Source: Neisseria chenwenguii (GTDB lineage Bacteria; Pseudomonadota; Gammaproteobacteria; Burkholderiales; Neisseriaceae). Taken from it: 64,000 bases of DNA. The DNA is taken from positions 1,116,001 to 1,180,000 of the forward strand of contig NZ_CP022278.1 in the NCBI RefSeq assembly GCF_002216145.1, given 5' to 3'. The notes below the pieces were generated by a model, which was given only the letters and a program-made list of their open reading frames with translations, was not told the DNA's origin and searched no databases. A program made the position numbers and the translations under genes. Below, one piece after another: positions 47,386-57,678 of this stretch; within the stretch, counting starts at the first letter, position 1, and each line of letters opens with the position of its first letter.

Positions 47386-48717
47386 TTACGGACGATACTC
47401 GGGCTGCATACCGTTGGGCAGGAGCTGCCACACATAACCGGTGGTTTTCTGTTTGCCCGCAAGGTTGCCGGCTTCCTCGCCGTAGCCCCAAAAGTAGTCC
47501 ACGCGCACGGCGCCTTTAATCGCGCTGCCGGTGTCCTGCGCCATAATCAGGCGGTTTAGGGCGCGGCCGGTGGCCGGGTGGGCGGTGGCGACAAACAGCG
47601 GCGCGCCCAGCGTGATGTAGTGGCGGTCAACCGCGCCGGCGTATTCGCCCATCAGCGGCGTACCCAAGGCGCCGACCGGCCCCTGGTCGCTGCCGCCGCC
47701 AAGCGGGCGGAAGAAGACGTAGCTCGGGTTTTGTCCCAACACTTCGGCGAGTTTGCCCGGATTTTGCTGCATATAGGCTTTGATGCCCTGCATGGTGGTC
47801 TGGCCGAGTTTCAAATAGCCTTTGTCGGCCATGTAGCGGCCGATGGAAACATAGGGATATTCGTTTTTGTCGGCATAACCCAGGCGGACAAACTGCCCGC
47901 TCGGGGTTTTCAGACGGCCTGAGCCTTGAATCTGCATGAAAAAGAGTTCGACCGGATCATCGGCGTAACCCAAAATCGGGGCTTTGCCGTTGATGGCGCC
48001 GCCGTTGATCTGGTTGCGGGTGTAATAGGGAACGAAGCGGTTGCCTTCAAAACGCCCTTTGAGCGCGGTGGTGCGCGGGCTGACGGGGAATTTCGACAAA
48101 TCGGCGCTGTATTGCCCCGCGCTGTCGATGGCGCCGCTGTTTTGGCCGGTCGCGCGCACGCGCACGGTGGTTTTACTGCCGCGAAGGTTGGCCGGCAGCG
48201 GCACGGAAACGAAGTCGCTCGGAATGCCGTAAATCGGGAAACGCGCTTTGGACGTCCGGCGGGTGTCGCCGTGCAGAACCGGCTCGTAATAACCCGTTAC
48301 CGTACCCGCCTGCGAGCCGTTGGCGCTGACCTGCCAGGGCGTGAAATATTTCTCAAAAAAGGTTTTGGCGGGGAAATGGTGGTTGGACGTCTGCATCGCC
48401 TGTGCGCACACATCCTGCCAACCCTCGCGGCTCTTCAGTTTTTCGCAGCCGAGTTTGAACGACTTGAGGCTGCTGACGAAATGCTGGAAACCCCAATGCG
48501 GCAGCGCTTCGTGTTTCACTACGGTATAGCTTGCTCCGCCGCCGGGGGTCACGGTCGTCCCCAAGGGATGCGGCGTACCGGTCGGACGGTCGGCGCCTTT
48601 GACGACAGGCGTTTCGTAAGTCGGCGTTTTTTTAGGGGTTTTGCTGCTCGGACAAGCCGCCAGAATCGCAGCCACAGCGCCCCAAAGCGCCGCGCGGAAA
48701 ACGGTTTTTTTCAACAT
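47386..48717 (-). CDS. mltA: Membrane-bound lytic murein transglycosylase A (GNA33 type)
   Basis: This 443-aa lipoprotein has a signal peptide ending in lipobox LAAC (residue about 22) and cleaves peptidoglycan glycan strands. Family blocks: FFEKYFTPWQV, GTVTGYYEPVLHG, IYGIPSDFVSV, FVPYYTRNQI, ELFFMQIQGSGRL, YPYVSIGRYMAD, NPSYVFFRP and the catalytic region LIMAQDTGSAIKGAVRVDYFWG. It corresponds to the meningococcal antigen GNA33. It stands alone on the minus strand. Confidence 0.95.
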   Translation of the reverse strand: MLKKTVFRAALWGAVAAILAACPSSKTPKKTPTYETPVVKGADRPTGTPHPLGTTVTPGGGASYTVVKHEALPHWGFQHFVSSLKSFKLGCEKLKSREGWQDVCAQAMQTSNHHFPAKTFFEKYFTPWQVSANGSQAGTVTGYYEPVLHGDTRRTSKARFPIYGIPSDFVSVPLPANLRGSKTTVRVRATGQNSGAIDSAGQYSADLSKFPVSPRTTALKGRFEGNRFVPYYTRNQINGGAINGKAPILGYADDPVELFFMQIQGSGRLKTPSGQFVRLGYADKNEYPYVSIGRYMADKGYLKLGQTTMQGIKAYMQQNPGKLAEVLGQNPSYVFFRPLGGGSDQGPVGALGTPLMGEYAGAVDRHYITLGAPLFVATAHPATGRALNRLIMAQDTGSAIKGAVRVDYFWGYGEEAGNLAGKQKTTGYVWQLLPNGMQPEYRP

Positions 48718-48861
48718 GGTAATCAGGTTTCTTCAATAACAAGGCCGTCTGAAAAAATTTCAGACGGCATAAAATGAATCGGAATATCAAACATTTGAGT
48801 TCGACTTAAGGCGGATTCTAGCACATAACCCGCAGCGGGTTTAAGCGCGGCGGGCGGAACG

Positions 48862-48898
48862 GAGGCCGTCTGAACAAATCTTTTCAGACGGCCTCCGT
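48862..48898 (-). terminator. Terminator after the BolA-like gene
   Basis: gaggccgtctgaaca...ttttcagacggcctc, inverted uptake sequences around a short loop. Confidence 0.65.
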
Positions 48899-48916
48899 TA
48901 TTTAAACGGCCGGCGC

Positions 48917-49165
48917 TCAAGCCTGTTTGGCCGCCCATTCCGCGGGCGTGGCGGCAGTGGAAACGGAGAGCGCGTGCAGCTCGTTGCTGTCGAGATGGGA
49001 TTTCAAGCCGTCTTTAATCAGGCGGTGGCGCGCCAGGCGGGCTTTGCCTTCGAAATCGGGGGAAACGATGACGGCGAAAAAGTGGTGGCCGTCGCCTTCG
49101 ACTTCGACGTATTCGCAGTTTACAACGCCTTCAATCAGGGCTTTTACTTGTTCGGGGGTCAGCAT
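48917..49165 (-). CDS. ibaG: BolA/IbaG-family protein
   Basis: This 82-aa protein starts MLTPEQVKALIEGVVNCEYVE, then VEGDGHHFFAVIVSPDFEGKA and LARHRLIKDGLKSHLDSNEL, the BolA pattern with the His-containing loop used to bind a [2Fe-2S] cluster with monothiol glutaredoxins. The short form without a clear N-terminal DNA-binding extension suggests the IbaG/YrbA branch. The usual neighbours (mla genes, murA) are not adjacent, though murA lies 3 kb away. Confidence 0.9.
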   Translation of the reverse strand: MLTPEQVKALIEGVVNCEYVEVEGDGHHFFAVIVSPDFEGKARLARHRLIKDGLKSHLDSNELHALSVSTAATPAEWAAKQA

Positions 49166-49378
49166 GGTTGTTCCTTATAAATTCCAATAAACAGAAGCGG
49201 CGATTATACCGAATTCGCGGCGGCAGGCTGAGGGTTTCAGACGGCCTTTTTTTGACCGATGGCGTGCCGTCTGCGCTGCGCCCGGCGTACACGCCGGCCT
49301 TTTCTGCGTTCCGAATCTTTGCCAAGCGCCGCGCGCCGTGCCATCATAACCGCCTTTCAAATTTCCGCGCCGTTTTCC

Positions 49379-50017
49379 ATGCAACCCGTCTGGCTGTTCG
49401 ACCTCGACAACACTTTACACAACGCCGATGCCGGCATTTTCCGCCTCATAAACCAAACCATGACCGACTACCTCGCAGGCCGTCTGAAACTGCCGCGCGA
49501 AGAAGCCTCGCAGCTGCGTCAGGATTACTGGCACCGCTACGGCGCGACGCTTGCGGGTTTGCAGCGGCACCACCCCGAAATCGACGTGATGGAATTTCTG
49601 CGTGAAAGTCACCCGCTTGACGAAATTTTAGCCAAATTGACTCCGGCCGCCGGAACTAAGCAGGTTTTAAACCGTCTTAAAGGGTGCAAAGCCGTCTTTT
49701 CCAACGGCCCCACGTTTTACGTCGAAGCCGTCGTCGGCGCGCTCGGTTTGTCCGACGAATTTGCCCTGCTGGCCGGTACCGACAGCTTCGGCCTGCTCTA
49801 CAAACCCCACCCGCAAGCCTATTTAAACGTCTGCGCCCGCATCGGCACCGCGTCCGGGCAGTGCATCATGGTGGACGACAGCGCCGACAACCTTCACGAA
49901 GCCAAAAATCTGGGCATGCAAACCATCTGGTTCGGCCAAAAAGCGCACGATTTGCCGTTTGTCGATTTCGCCGCACCCGATATGGCCGCATTGGCTAAAT
50001 GGGCGGAAACGCTGTAA
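49379..50017 (+). CDS. HAD-family pyrimidine 5'-nucleotidase-like hydrolase
   Basis: This 212-aa protein has the four HAD motifs: VWLFDLDNTLHNAD (nucleophile Asp), AVFSNGPTFYVE (motif II), KPHPQAYLNV (Lys) and IMVDDSADNLHEA (motif IV). It is the helical-cap SDT1/PHM8-like type that dephosphorylates pyrimidine nucleotides. ATG 49379 precedes MQPVWLFDLDNT, the natural start; the frame is open upstream without support. An uptake sequence is read as the peptide GRLK. Confidence 0.87.
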   Translation: MQPVWLFDLDNTLHNADAGIFRLINQTMTDYLAGRLKLPREEASQLRQDYWHRYGATLAGLQRHHPEIDVMEFLRESHPLDEILAKLTPAAGTKQVLNRLKGCKAVFSNGPTFYVEAVVGALGLSDEFALLAGTDSFGLLYKPHPQAYLNVCARIGTASGQCIMVDDSADNLHEAKNLGMQTIWFGQKAHDLPFVDFAAPDMAALAKWAETL

Positions 50018-50135
50018 ACGCCTGTCGCATTGTTCATACGCCGAAGCTGCGTTCCCTGCGTTTGGCGATTCCACTATCCCCCGCCCGCGGGTACAATAAA
50101 CACATTGTCAAATCCAACAGAATAAAGGACTCAAA

Positions 50136-50402
50136 ATGCGTTACCTCCTCCTCGCCCTCGCCGCCGCAACCGCCCTCGCCGGCTGCACTTGGGAAACCTA
50201 CCAGAAACCCGACGGCCACACCGCCCTGCGCCAGAAATACGCACCCGGCACCCGAGTCGTTTACCAAGACGGCACCTACTCCCGCAATATGCGCTACAAC
50301 CAGTTCCGTCCCGAACAGCGCGCCATCCAGCCCGACAACGCGCCCGCCCGCGAAGTGCGCGGTACGCATTGGAACAACCCCGAAGCCGCGCCTGTTCAGT
50401 AA
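50136..50402 (+). CDS. Small lipoprotein of unknown function
   Basis: This 88-aa protein has a lipoprotein signal (YLLLALAAATALAGC, Cys at residue 17) and a 72-residue mature part rich in Tyr, Arg, Pro and Asn: GHTALRQKYAPGTRVVYQDG, YSRNMRYNQFRPEQ. No known domain recognised. ATG 50136 is well placed behind aaaggact. It is probably anchored to the inner or outer membrane. Confidence 0.75.
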   Translation: MRYLLLALAAATALAGCTWETYQKPDGHTALRQKYAPGTRVVYQDGTYSRNMRYNQFRPEQRAIQPDNAPAREVRGTHWNNPEAAPVQ

Positions 50403-50970
50403 TATTTGTTTAGGCCGTCTGAAAAGTTTGCCGCCCCGCAAACCTGTTCCCTCTCCTGTCGTCAACGAGAGGGTTAGGGTGGGGCAGCCTCCATACAGCA
50501 GCGTTTGGACTTTGTTTCCCAAAACATTTTTTCAGACGGCCACCGTTTTGCCCTCTCCCCAACCCTCCCCCGCGGGGGAAGGAGAGTAGTACGTAGGTCG
50601 TGTTAGTCCGCCGCAAGCGGACGTAACACAACAGAGAAAGTTGTTTTTCAGACGGCCTACCGGCTTTTTGCAAATTAAATCCGTAAAAACGGCTGATTTC
50701 CGACGCCAAATCTTGGCGTTCCTACTATCTGTCCCTCTCCTGCACCTTGCGCAGGAGAGGGACAGATTGCAGAAACCTGACCGTTGCCGATTTTGAGTCC
50801 GGCCGAAGCCGAAAACGCTGGAAACATCAGCGTTTCAGGCTTTCAGACGGCCTTTGGAATTTATTCCGGACAACAGTGCGCACAGGCGAATCCACGCCTG
50901 ATTTCAAGAATTCCAGACGGCCACACCCCGTCAAACCGCCGCCGCGACGCGGCCAAACCGAGAGACCATC
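50403..50970. other. 568-bp intergenic region before glmU
   Basis: No gene seen. It contains several uptake sequences, cctctcc/ggagagg repeats, a gtccgccgcaagcggac hairpin at about 50606-50625, and a perfect 17-bp palindrome atctgtccctctcctgc around acctt, then its complement (50727-50767). Confidence 0.5.
50727..50767. repeat. Perfect inverted repeat with stem of 17 bp
   Basis: atctgtccctctcctgc and gcaggagagggacagat separated by accttgc. No T run follows, so it is called a repeat rather than a terminator. Confidence 0.6.
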
Positions 50971-52338
50971 ATGAGCCAATCCCCTTTAAACATCGTCATC
51001 CTCGCGGCCGGCAAAGGCACGCGCATGTATTCTAAAATGCCCAAAGTGCTGCACGAAATCGGCGGCGAACCGATGGTGCAGCGCGTGATTGACACCGCCG
51101 CGCGCCTCAACCCGCAAAACATCTGCGTCGTCATCGGCCACGGCAAGGAGCAGGTGTTGGCCAAAGTCAAACGCGACGTCGTCTGGATCGAACAGACCGA
51201 ACAGCTCGGTACCGGCCACGCCGTCAAAATGGCGCTGCCGCATCTGCCCGCCGAAGGGCGCACGCTGGTACTCTACGGCGACGTGCCGCTCACCGACACC
51301 GCCACCCTGCAAGCCCTGCTGGAAGCCGCCGGTGACGAAGTGGGTCTCTTGACCGACGTGTTGGACAACCCGACCGGCTACGGCCGCATCATCCGCGAAG
51401 GCGAAAAAGTGGTGGCCATCGTCGAAGAAAAAGATGCAAACGCCGCGCAAAAAGCCGTAAAAGAAACCAACACCGGCATTCTCGTCCTCCCCAATGCCAA
51501 GCTCGAAAGCTGGCTGGGCAGCCTCTCCAGCAACAATGCGCAGGGCGAATACTACCTCACCGACCTCATCGCGCTGGCCAATTCAGACGGCATCGCCGTG
51601 CATCCCGTGCAAGTGCGCGCCTCCCACCTCGCCGCCGGCGTCAACAACAAAGTCCAGCTCGCCGAACTCGAACGCATTTTCCAAACCGAACAGGCGCAGG
51701 AATTGCTCAAAGCCGGCGTTACCCTGCGCGACCCCGCCCGTTTCGACCTCAGAGGCCGTCTGAAACACGGCCAAGACGTCGTGATTGACGCCAACGTCGT
51801 TATCGAAGGCGAGGTCGAAATCGGCGACGACGTAGAAATCGGCGCCAACTGCGTGATTAAAAACGCCAAAATCGGTGCCGGCACCAAAATCGCCCCGTTC
51901 AGCCACCTCGAAGACTGCGAAACCGGCGCCAACAACGCCATCGGCCCCTACGCCCGCCTGCGCCCGGGTGCGAAACTCGCCGACGACGTCCACATCGGCA
52001 ACTTCGTCGAAGTCAAAAACGCCAGCATCGGACAAGGCACCAAAGCCAACCACCTCACCTATATCGGCGACGCCATGGTCGGCAGCAAAACCAACTTCGG
52101 CGCCGGCACGATTACCGCCAACTACGACGGCGTGAACAAACACCAAACCGTCATCGGCGACGAAGTGCGCATCGGCTCCAACTGCGTCCTCGTCGCCCCC
52201 GTCAAACTCGGCAACCGCGCCACAACCGGCGCCGGCAGCGCAATCACCAAAAACGTAGAAGACGGCAAACTCGCCCTCGCCCGCGCACGGCAGACCGTGA
52301 TTGAAGGCTGGGTACGGCCGGAAAAACCGAAGAAGTGA
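50971..52338 (+). CDS. glmU: Bifunctional GlmU, UDP-GlcNAc pyrophosphorylase
   Basis: This 455-aa enzyme acetylates glucosamine-1-phosphate and makes UDP-GlcNAc. The N-terminal uridylyltransferase has LAAGKGTRMYSKMPKVLHEI and GTGHAVKMA; the C-terminal left-handed beta helix has many hexapeptide repeats (VVIEGEVEIGDDVEIGANCVI, NHLTYIGDAMVGSKTNFGAG). Length is full. It acts in cell wall and lipopolysaccharide supply, together with glmS 520 bp downstream. Confidence 0.97.
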   Translation: MSQSPLNIVILAAGKGTRMYSKMPKVLHEIGGEPMVQRVIDTAARLNPQNICVVIGHGKEQVLAKVKRDVVWIEQTEQLGTGHAVKMALPHLPAEGRTLVLYGDVPLTDTATLQALLEAAGDEVGLLTDVLDNPTGYGRIIREGEKVVAIVEEKDANAAQKAVKETNTGILVLPNAKLESWLGSLSSNNAQGEYYLTDLIALANSDGIAVHPVQVRASHLAAGVNNKVQLAELERIFQTEQAQELLKAGVTLRDPARFDLRGRLKHGQDVVIDANVVIEGEVEIGDDVEIGANCVIKNAKIGAGTKIAPFSHLEDCETGANNAIGPYARLRPGAKLADDVHIGNFVEVKNASIGQGTKANHLTYIGDAMVGSKTNFGAGTITANYDGVNKHQTVIGDEVRIGSNCVLVAPVKLGNRATTGAGSAITKNVEDGKLALARARQTVIEGWVRPEKPKK

Positions 52339-52406
52339 GGGTTTGAACAAATCTTTCAGACGGCCTGAGACTTTTGTAAAAAACAAATCAAATCCGCAAA
52401 TGTGTG

Positions 52407-52519
52407 AACGTCATTCCCGCGCAGGCGGAAATCCGGAAGTTTGGGTTGGGTAATGTTTTTAAAACAAACAGTTGCCTGAATTTAACCTCCTGGATTCCCA
52501 CCTGCGCGGGAATGACGGA
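52407..52519. repeat. dRS3/NIME-like element
   Basis: The ends gtcattcccgcgcaggcgg and its near complement cccacctgcgcgggaatgac bracket an AT-rich core. This is the pattern of the 20-bp dRS3 sequences (ATTCCC...GGGAAT) that flank Neisseria intergenic mosaic elements. Confidence 0.6.
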
Positions 52520-52540
52520 TTTGACGTTTCAGCGCCGTAG

Positions 52541-52653
52541 TAGGGTGGGTGTAAACCCACCGTTTGGCCGTAGGTCAAAATTCAAACGATTGAAATTCCG
52601 AAAGCGTTTTCCTGTCTTTCGAGCAGGCGGTGGGTTTACACCCACCCTACGGC
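52541..52653. repeat. GTAGGGTGGG inverted-repeat element
   Basis: gtagggtgggtgtaaacccacc at one end and ggtgggtttacacccaccctac at the other, separated by an approximately 65-bp AT-rich core unlike the core of the copy at 47264. Terminal inverted repeats of at least 22 bp are perfect. Confidence 0.65.
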
Positions 52654-52858
52654 TGCATCTGCAAATCCACCGTATTTTCAGACGGCATTCAAACGGGTTT
52701 GCTTGAGGCCGTCTGAAAAAATAACCGCCCAAATAAAAACCCACCCGTCCGCCCCCAATCAGGCGTATCATCTCGCCGTAATATTTTTCCCGTAAGGCCG
52801 TCTGAAAGTCGGCCGGCCTTATATTTCCCCGTAACCTTTTGATACTAAGGAACTTACT

Positions 52859-54697
<1,839 letters not shown>

Positions 54698-54739
54698 GCA
54701 GGGTCGGGCGTTTTAATACGCCGTTAAAACCAAAACGGT

Positions 54740-54774
54740 AAAAGGCCGTCTGAAATTTTTCAGACGGCCTTTCT
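54740..54774. terminator. Bidirectional terminator between glmS and rarD
   Basis: aaaaggccgtctgaaattt/tttcagacggcctttc hairpin between convergent genes. Confidence 0.75.
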
Positions 54775-55662
54775 CCTCACTGCGCCAAACGCGTACACCA
54801 CGACTCCCAGCCAGACCCAGGCGTAGCCGGCGAAGCGGTGGATGTCGAAGGTTTCGTGAAACAGGGCGAGGCCAAGGACGAACTGCATGGTTGGGGAAAG
54901 ATATTGGATCATGCCCAAATCGCTGAGGGAGATGCGTTTGGCGGCGGCGGCGAAGAGGAGCAGCGGGATGACGGTTACTGCGCCGGAGCCGATGATAACG
55001 GCGGTTTGCAGGGCGTTGAGGGCAGCGAACGAGATTGCGCCGTGTTGTGCGGCATACCAAAGATAGGCGGCGGCAAAGGGCTGCATCAGCAGCGTTTCGA
55101 GCGTCATGCCGGTGAGCGCGTCGAGCAGGGCGCGTTTGCGCAGGAGGCTGTAAATGCCGAAGCTGAACGCGAGCATCAGGGAAATCCACGGCATTTGTCC
55201 GGCGGGAACGGCAAGCCAGACGATGCCGGCGGCGGCGCAGGCGACGGAGAAAAGTTGCGTGCGCCCGAGCGGTTCGCCGAGAAACAGCCGTCCAAACAGG
55301 ATATTGATCAGCGGTGCCATGAAATAGCCGAGGCTGGCATCGAGCACGCGCCCGCGCGAAACGGCCCAGAGATACACCAGCCAGTTGGCGGAAATGGCGG
55401 CGGCGGAACAGGAAAACACGGTCAGCAGACGGCGGTCGGCAAAGGCGCGCAACAGGCTGCGCCCCTGTTTCATGAAGAGCAAAACGGCGAGGGAAAACAC
55501 GGCCGACCAGACGATGCGTTGGGCGAGTATCCAGTCGGCGCCGGCGCTGCTGCCGACCAGCGGATACCAGTAGAGCGGGAACACGCCCCACAGCAGGTAA
55601 CAGCCGGCGGCGTAAACGAGGCCGGTGCGGTAGTCGGCAGATTGGGCGGGTGCGGGGTTCAT
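54760..55662 (-). CDS. rarD: RarD/EamA-family permease
   Basis: This 300-aa protein has ten hydrophobic helices and the RarD signature: GLVYAAGCYLLWGVFPLYWY at the start, WILAQRIVWSAVF, SANWLVYLWAVSRGRVLDAS and LGYFMAPLINILFGRLFLGE. It is a drug/metabolite transporter superfamily member; substrate unknown. Its 3' end overlaps the terminator hairpin, so the last codons (about RRKAV) are encoded by an uptake sequence. Confidence 0.88.
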   Translation of the reverse strand: MNPAPAQSADYRTGLVYAAGCYLLWGVFPLYWYPLVGSSAGADWILAQRIVWSAVFSLAVLLFMKQGRSLLRAFADRRLLTVFSCSAAAISANWLVYLWAVSRGRVLDASLGYFMAPLINILFGRLFLGEPLGRTQLFSVACAAAGIVWLAVPAGQMPWISLMLAFSFGIYSLLRKRALLDALTGMTLETLLMQPFAAAYLWYAAQHGAISFAALNALQTAVIIGSGAVTVIPLLLFAAAAKRISLSDLGMIQYLSPTMQFVLGLALFHETFDIHRFAGYAWVWLGVVVYAFGAVRRKAV

Positions 55663-55794
55663 GGGGAAGCGTTTTCAGACGGCATGGATTGGGGAAGCGG
55701 CTGTTTCAGGTCGGAATCTTTGCAAAAACCAAAAAGGCCGTCTGAAAACCATCGGGTTTGGCGGCGGCTGTTGTTTGAATCCATAACGGTTTTT

Positions 55795-56061
55795 TCAGAC
55801 GGCCTTGTTTTTCAGCGGCAGTTTGATGTGCGGTTTGGCTGGTTTGGGCGCTTCTTTCAAACCCAGTTCGATTAATTGGGCTTCGCTCAGAAGGTTGCTC
55901 CAGTCGCCTTTTTTGTACCACTCGCGCCCGTCGAGCTCGATGGGATGCTGGATGCGCTCGCAGCCGTTGCCGCACTGCAAATCGTCTTCGCGGCAATATT
56001 TGTCGCAGCCCCAGCAGATGCGATCGGGATTTTTCGGGAAAATCGGGAATTTTTTGGCCAT
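55795..56061 (-). CDS. DUF3079 family protein
   Basis: This 88-aa cytoplasmic protein has two close Cys pairs: RICWGCDKYC then LQCGNGCERI, which could bind zinc or an iron-sulfur cluster. The pattern KKFPIFPKNPDRICWGCD and HPIELDGREWYKKGDW matches the small DUF3079 family of proteobacteria. ATG 56061 is chosen from the family start MAKKFP; upstream frame is unsupported. Its end is encoded by an uptake sequence. Confidence 0.83.
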   Translation of the reverse strand: MAKKFPIFPKNPDRICWGCDKYCREDDLQCGNGCERIQHPIELDGREWYKKGDWSNLLSEAQLIELGLKEAPKPAKPHIKLPLKNKAV

Positions 56062-56273
56062 TGATGTGTTTTGAAACGGTTGTTCTGTTTGTGAAATTAT
56101 AAATGATTTCAGCGGCCGTCTGAAAACACCCGCCGGGGTTTTACCTGATTTGCGGGATGTGTTAAGAAACATCAACGGTGAATGTTTTAAAGAAAATAAA
56201 GGATGGGAATACTGAAAATTTCAGAGGAGATTTAAACCGCTGACACGTTTTCAGACGGCATCAGATGCCGATA

Positions 56274-56552
56274 TCAATCGTCTAAATCCAACTCTTTTTT
56301 TCTTTTTAAGTATTTCCACATCATCACAAATATCAAAACCGTAGAGAGTATGGCAACAATGCCATCGGGAAGAAAATGATCGTCACCAAGAAAATATTTC
56401 GGATTAATAATAAAGACGCTTAAAATGAAATTCGCAGCATGGGTAATAAAGGCAGAGCCAAAACAGATAACTGCAAAAGCTTTCCAGTAGTTTTTATGGA
56501 AACCCGCTAATATAACTAAATTTTTTTTATAATTTTTCCAAAATTTTTTCAT
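56274..56552 (-). CDS. Bacteriocin-associated immunity-like membrane protein, intact copy
   Basis: This 92-aa protein starts MKKFWKNYKKNLVILAGF, has two transmembrane helices (about 26-46 and 62-80), and ends in a charged tail (WKYLKRKKELDLDD). It lies 77 bp behind the bacteriocin-like peptide gene in the same orientation. Small multi-helix proteins at that place are commonly the cognate immunity protein; I infer this role. The copy at 19623 has lost its tail by a stop codon. Confidence 0.75.
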   Translation of the reverse strand: MKKFWKNYKKNLVILAGFHKNYWKAFAVICFGSAFITHAANFILSVFIINPKYFLGDDHFLPDGIVAILSTVLIFVMMWKYLKRKKELDLDD

Positions 56553-56629
56553 TTCTGCACCCCATAGAATGATTTGCATATTCCATATCCGCCGATATTT
56601 CCCGACGGATATGAAATTATTGCAGCAGA

Positions 56630-56887
56630 TTAATAACCGAACGATTTTTCTAAAACAACCGAACCCAATTTACCACCCAAATATCCACCTACAGCAGCAC
56701 CAACCGCTCCACCAGCTACTATTCCAGCCGGGCCTGCGACTAATGTCCCCAATGCTGCGCCTGTATAGTAACCTGACATAACGCCGGTTCCTCCCCCGAA
56801 ATATGTTTCTACATCCGATGCAATCGTTTTACCGATATCAAACCCACCGGAAACCTGATTCAGTTCATCCACAGTCAATGTTTTCAT
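56630..56887 (-). CDS. Double-glycine-leader bacteriocin-like peptide, copy 2
   Basis: This 85-aa peptide has leader MKTLTVDELNQVSGG and a Gly/Ala-rich mature part (FGGGTGVMSGYYTGAALGTL, GGAVGAAVGGYLGGKLGSVV) ending EKSFGY as in copy 1. The leader, the GPAG turn and the GxxxG pattern are shared, while the segment after the GG cut (SDVETYFGGGTG against SDAGGFVGGSAG) is the most diverged. caggagtgatact precedes ATG 56887. Probably a membrane-active bacteriocin exported by a peptidase-ABC transporter that is not in this window. Confidence 0.8.
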   Translation of the reverse strand: MKTLTVDELNQVSGGFDIGKTIASDVETYFGGGTGVMSGYYTGAALGTLVAGPAGIVAGGAVGAAVGGYLGGKLGSVVLEKSFGY

Positions 56888-56922
56888 AGTATCACTCCTG
56901 AAATAAAAAATAAGTTGAAAAA

Positions 56923-56931
56923 ATATCAGCA
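56923..56931 (-). promoter_or_regulatory. Extended -10 motif for bacteriocin copy 2
   Basis: tgcTGATAT on the minus strand, 35 bp before the start, matching copy 1 with one change (TAATAT to TGATAT) and with the same upstream bases. Confidence 0.35.
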
Positions 56932-56966
56932 AACGTTTATTTCCGTCTGCCCCGAGTAAGGCTCGA

Positions 56967-57260
56967 ATCTGCAAAAAAGTTTACATGATATTCGAAAATT
57001 AACCTTTTTAATTCAATACAATACATGAAATCCAAGTAAAAACACGCCTTAAAAAAACGAATCAGGCCGTCTGAAAAAACATTCAGACGGCCTATGCCGT
57101 TAATTTGATACGCTTTAAAACAGTATTTTGGGTAATGCCCGTTTTTCAAAAAAATTCCAATTTGGCACTGTTTGCGCCAAACGGAACAATTCCCGGACAT
57201 AATCCAAGCGTTTACAAAATTATTCGTAAACTTTCAAGAGTTCGACTTCGAAAACCAGCG
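56967..57260. repeat. Diverged repeat R3 beside the second bacteriocin cassette
   Basis: It follows the same order of blocks as R1 and R2: aatctgc, an inverted uptake-sequence pair (57063-57096), then gcgtttacaaaat, and ends inside the fkbP 3' end. Similarity to R1/R2 is lower than between R1 and R2. Confidence 0.65.
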
Positions 57261-57546
57261 TGGCGTTGGGCGGAATCACGCCGCCGGCACCGCGTGCGCC
57301 GTAGCCCATTTCAGCCGGAATGGTCAGCTTGCGTTTGCCGCCTTCTTTCATACCGCCGAAACCCTCGTCCCAGCCTTGAATGACTTGGCCGACGCCCAGC
57401 GTGATAGTCAGCGGCTGGCGGCGGTCGAGGCTGGAGTCGAATTTGGTGCCGTCTTCCAGCCAGCCGGTGTAGTGGACGGTGATTTCTTTGCCTTTGACGG
57501 CTTCTTTGCCGCTTCCGGTTACGATGTCTTCAATAATCAGGCTCAT
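57220..57546 (-). CDS. FKBP-type peptidyl-prolyl isomerase
   Basis: This 108-aa enzyme of the FKBP fold has the active-site residues in [41 protein letters not shown] and [20 protein letters not shown]. It has no signal peptide and should be cytoplasmic. ATG 57546 is chosen ([13 protein letters not shown]). Its 3' end lies within repeat R3, and the last codons match remnants in R1 and R2. Confidence 0.93.
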   Translation of the reverse strand: MSLIIEDIVTGSGKEAVKGKEITVHYTGWLEDGTKFDSSLDRRQPLTITLGVGQVIQGWDEGFGGMKEGGKRKLTIPAEMGYGARGAGGVIPPNATLVFEVELLKVYE

Positions 57547-57678
57547 GATGTTTCCTTGTTTTGCAGGTTGAAAAGAGGCATTAGGGTAGCACATTCCGGC
57601 GCTTTTCAGACGGCCTTGCGGCGGCGGCGGTTTTCAACATAATATGTTTCCCATGCCGTCTGAAAAAGGAGAAACCCC

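Larger units (their letters stand above)
52339..52858. other. 520-bp repeat-filled gap between glmU and glmS
   Basis: No gene. It holds a dRS3-flanked element (52407-52519), a GTAGGGTGGG inverted-repeat element (52541-52653) and uptake sequences. The glmS start is preceded by taaggaac as ribosome-binding site. The repeats suggest an insertion hot spot that separates two cell-wall genes of one pathway. Confidence 0.6.

Noticed and set aside
56950..56975. tRNA-like gctcgaatctgc stretch
   Set aside because: It resembles a T-loop only superficially; no acceptor stem or anticodon arm can be folded, and it belongs to repeat R3. No tRNA or rRNA gene was found in the window.
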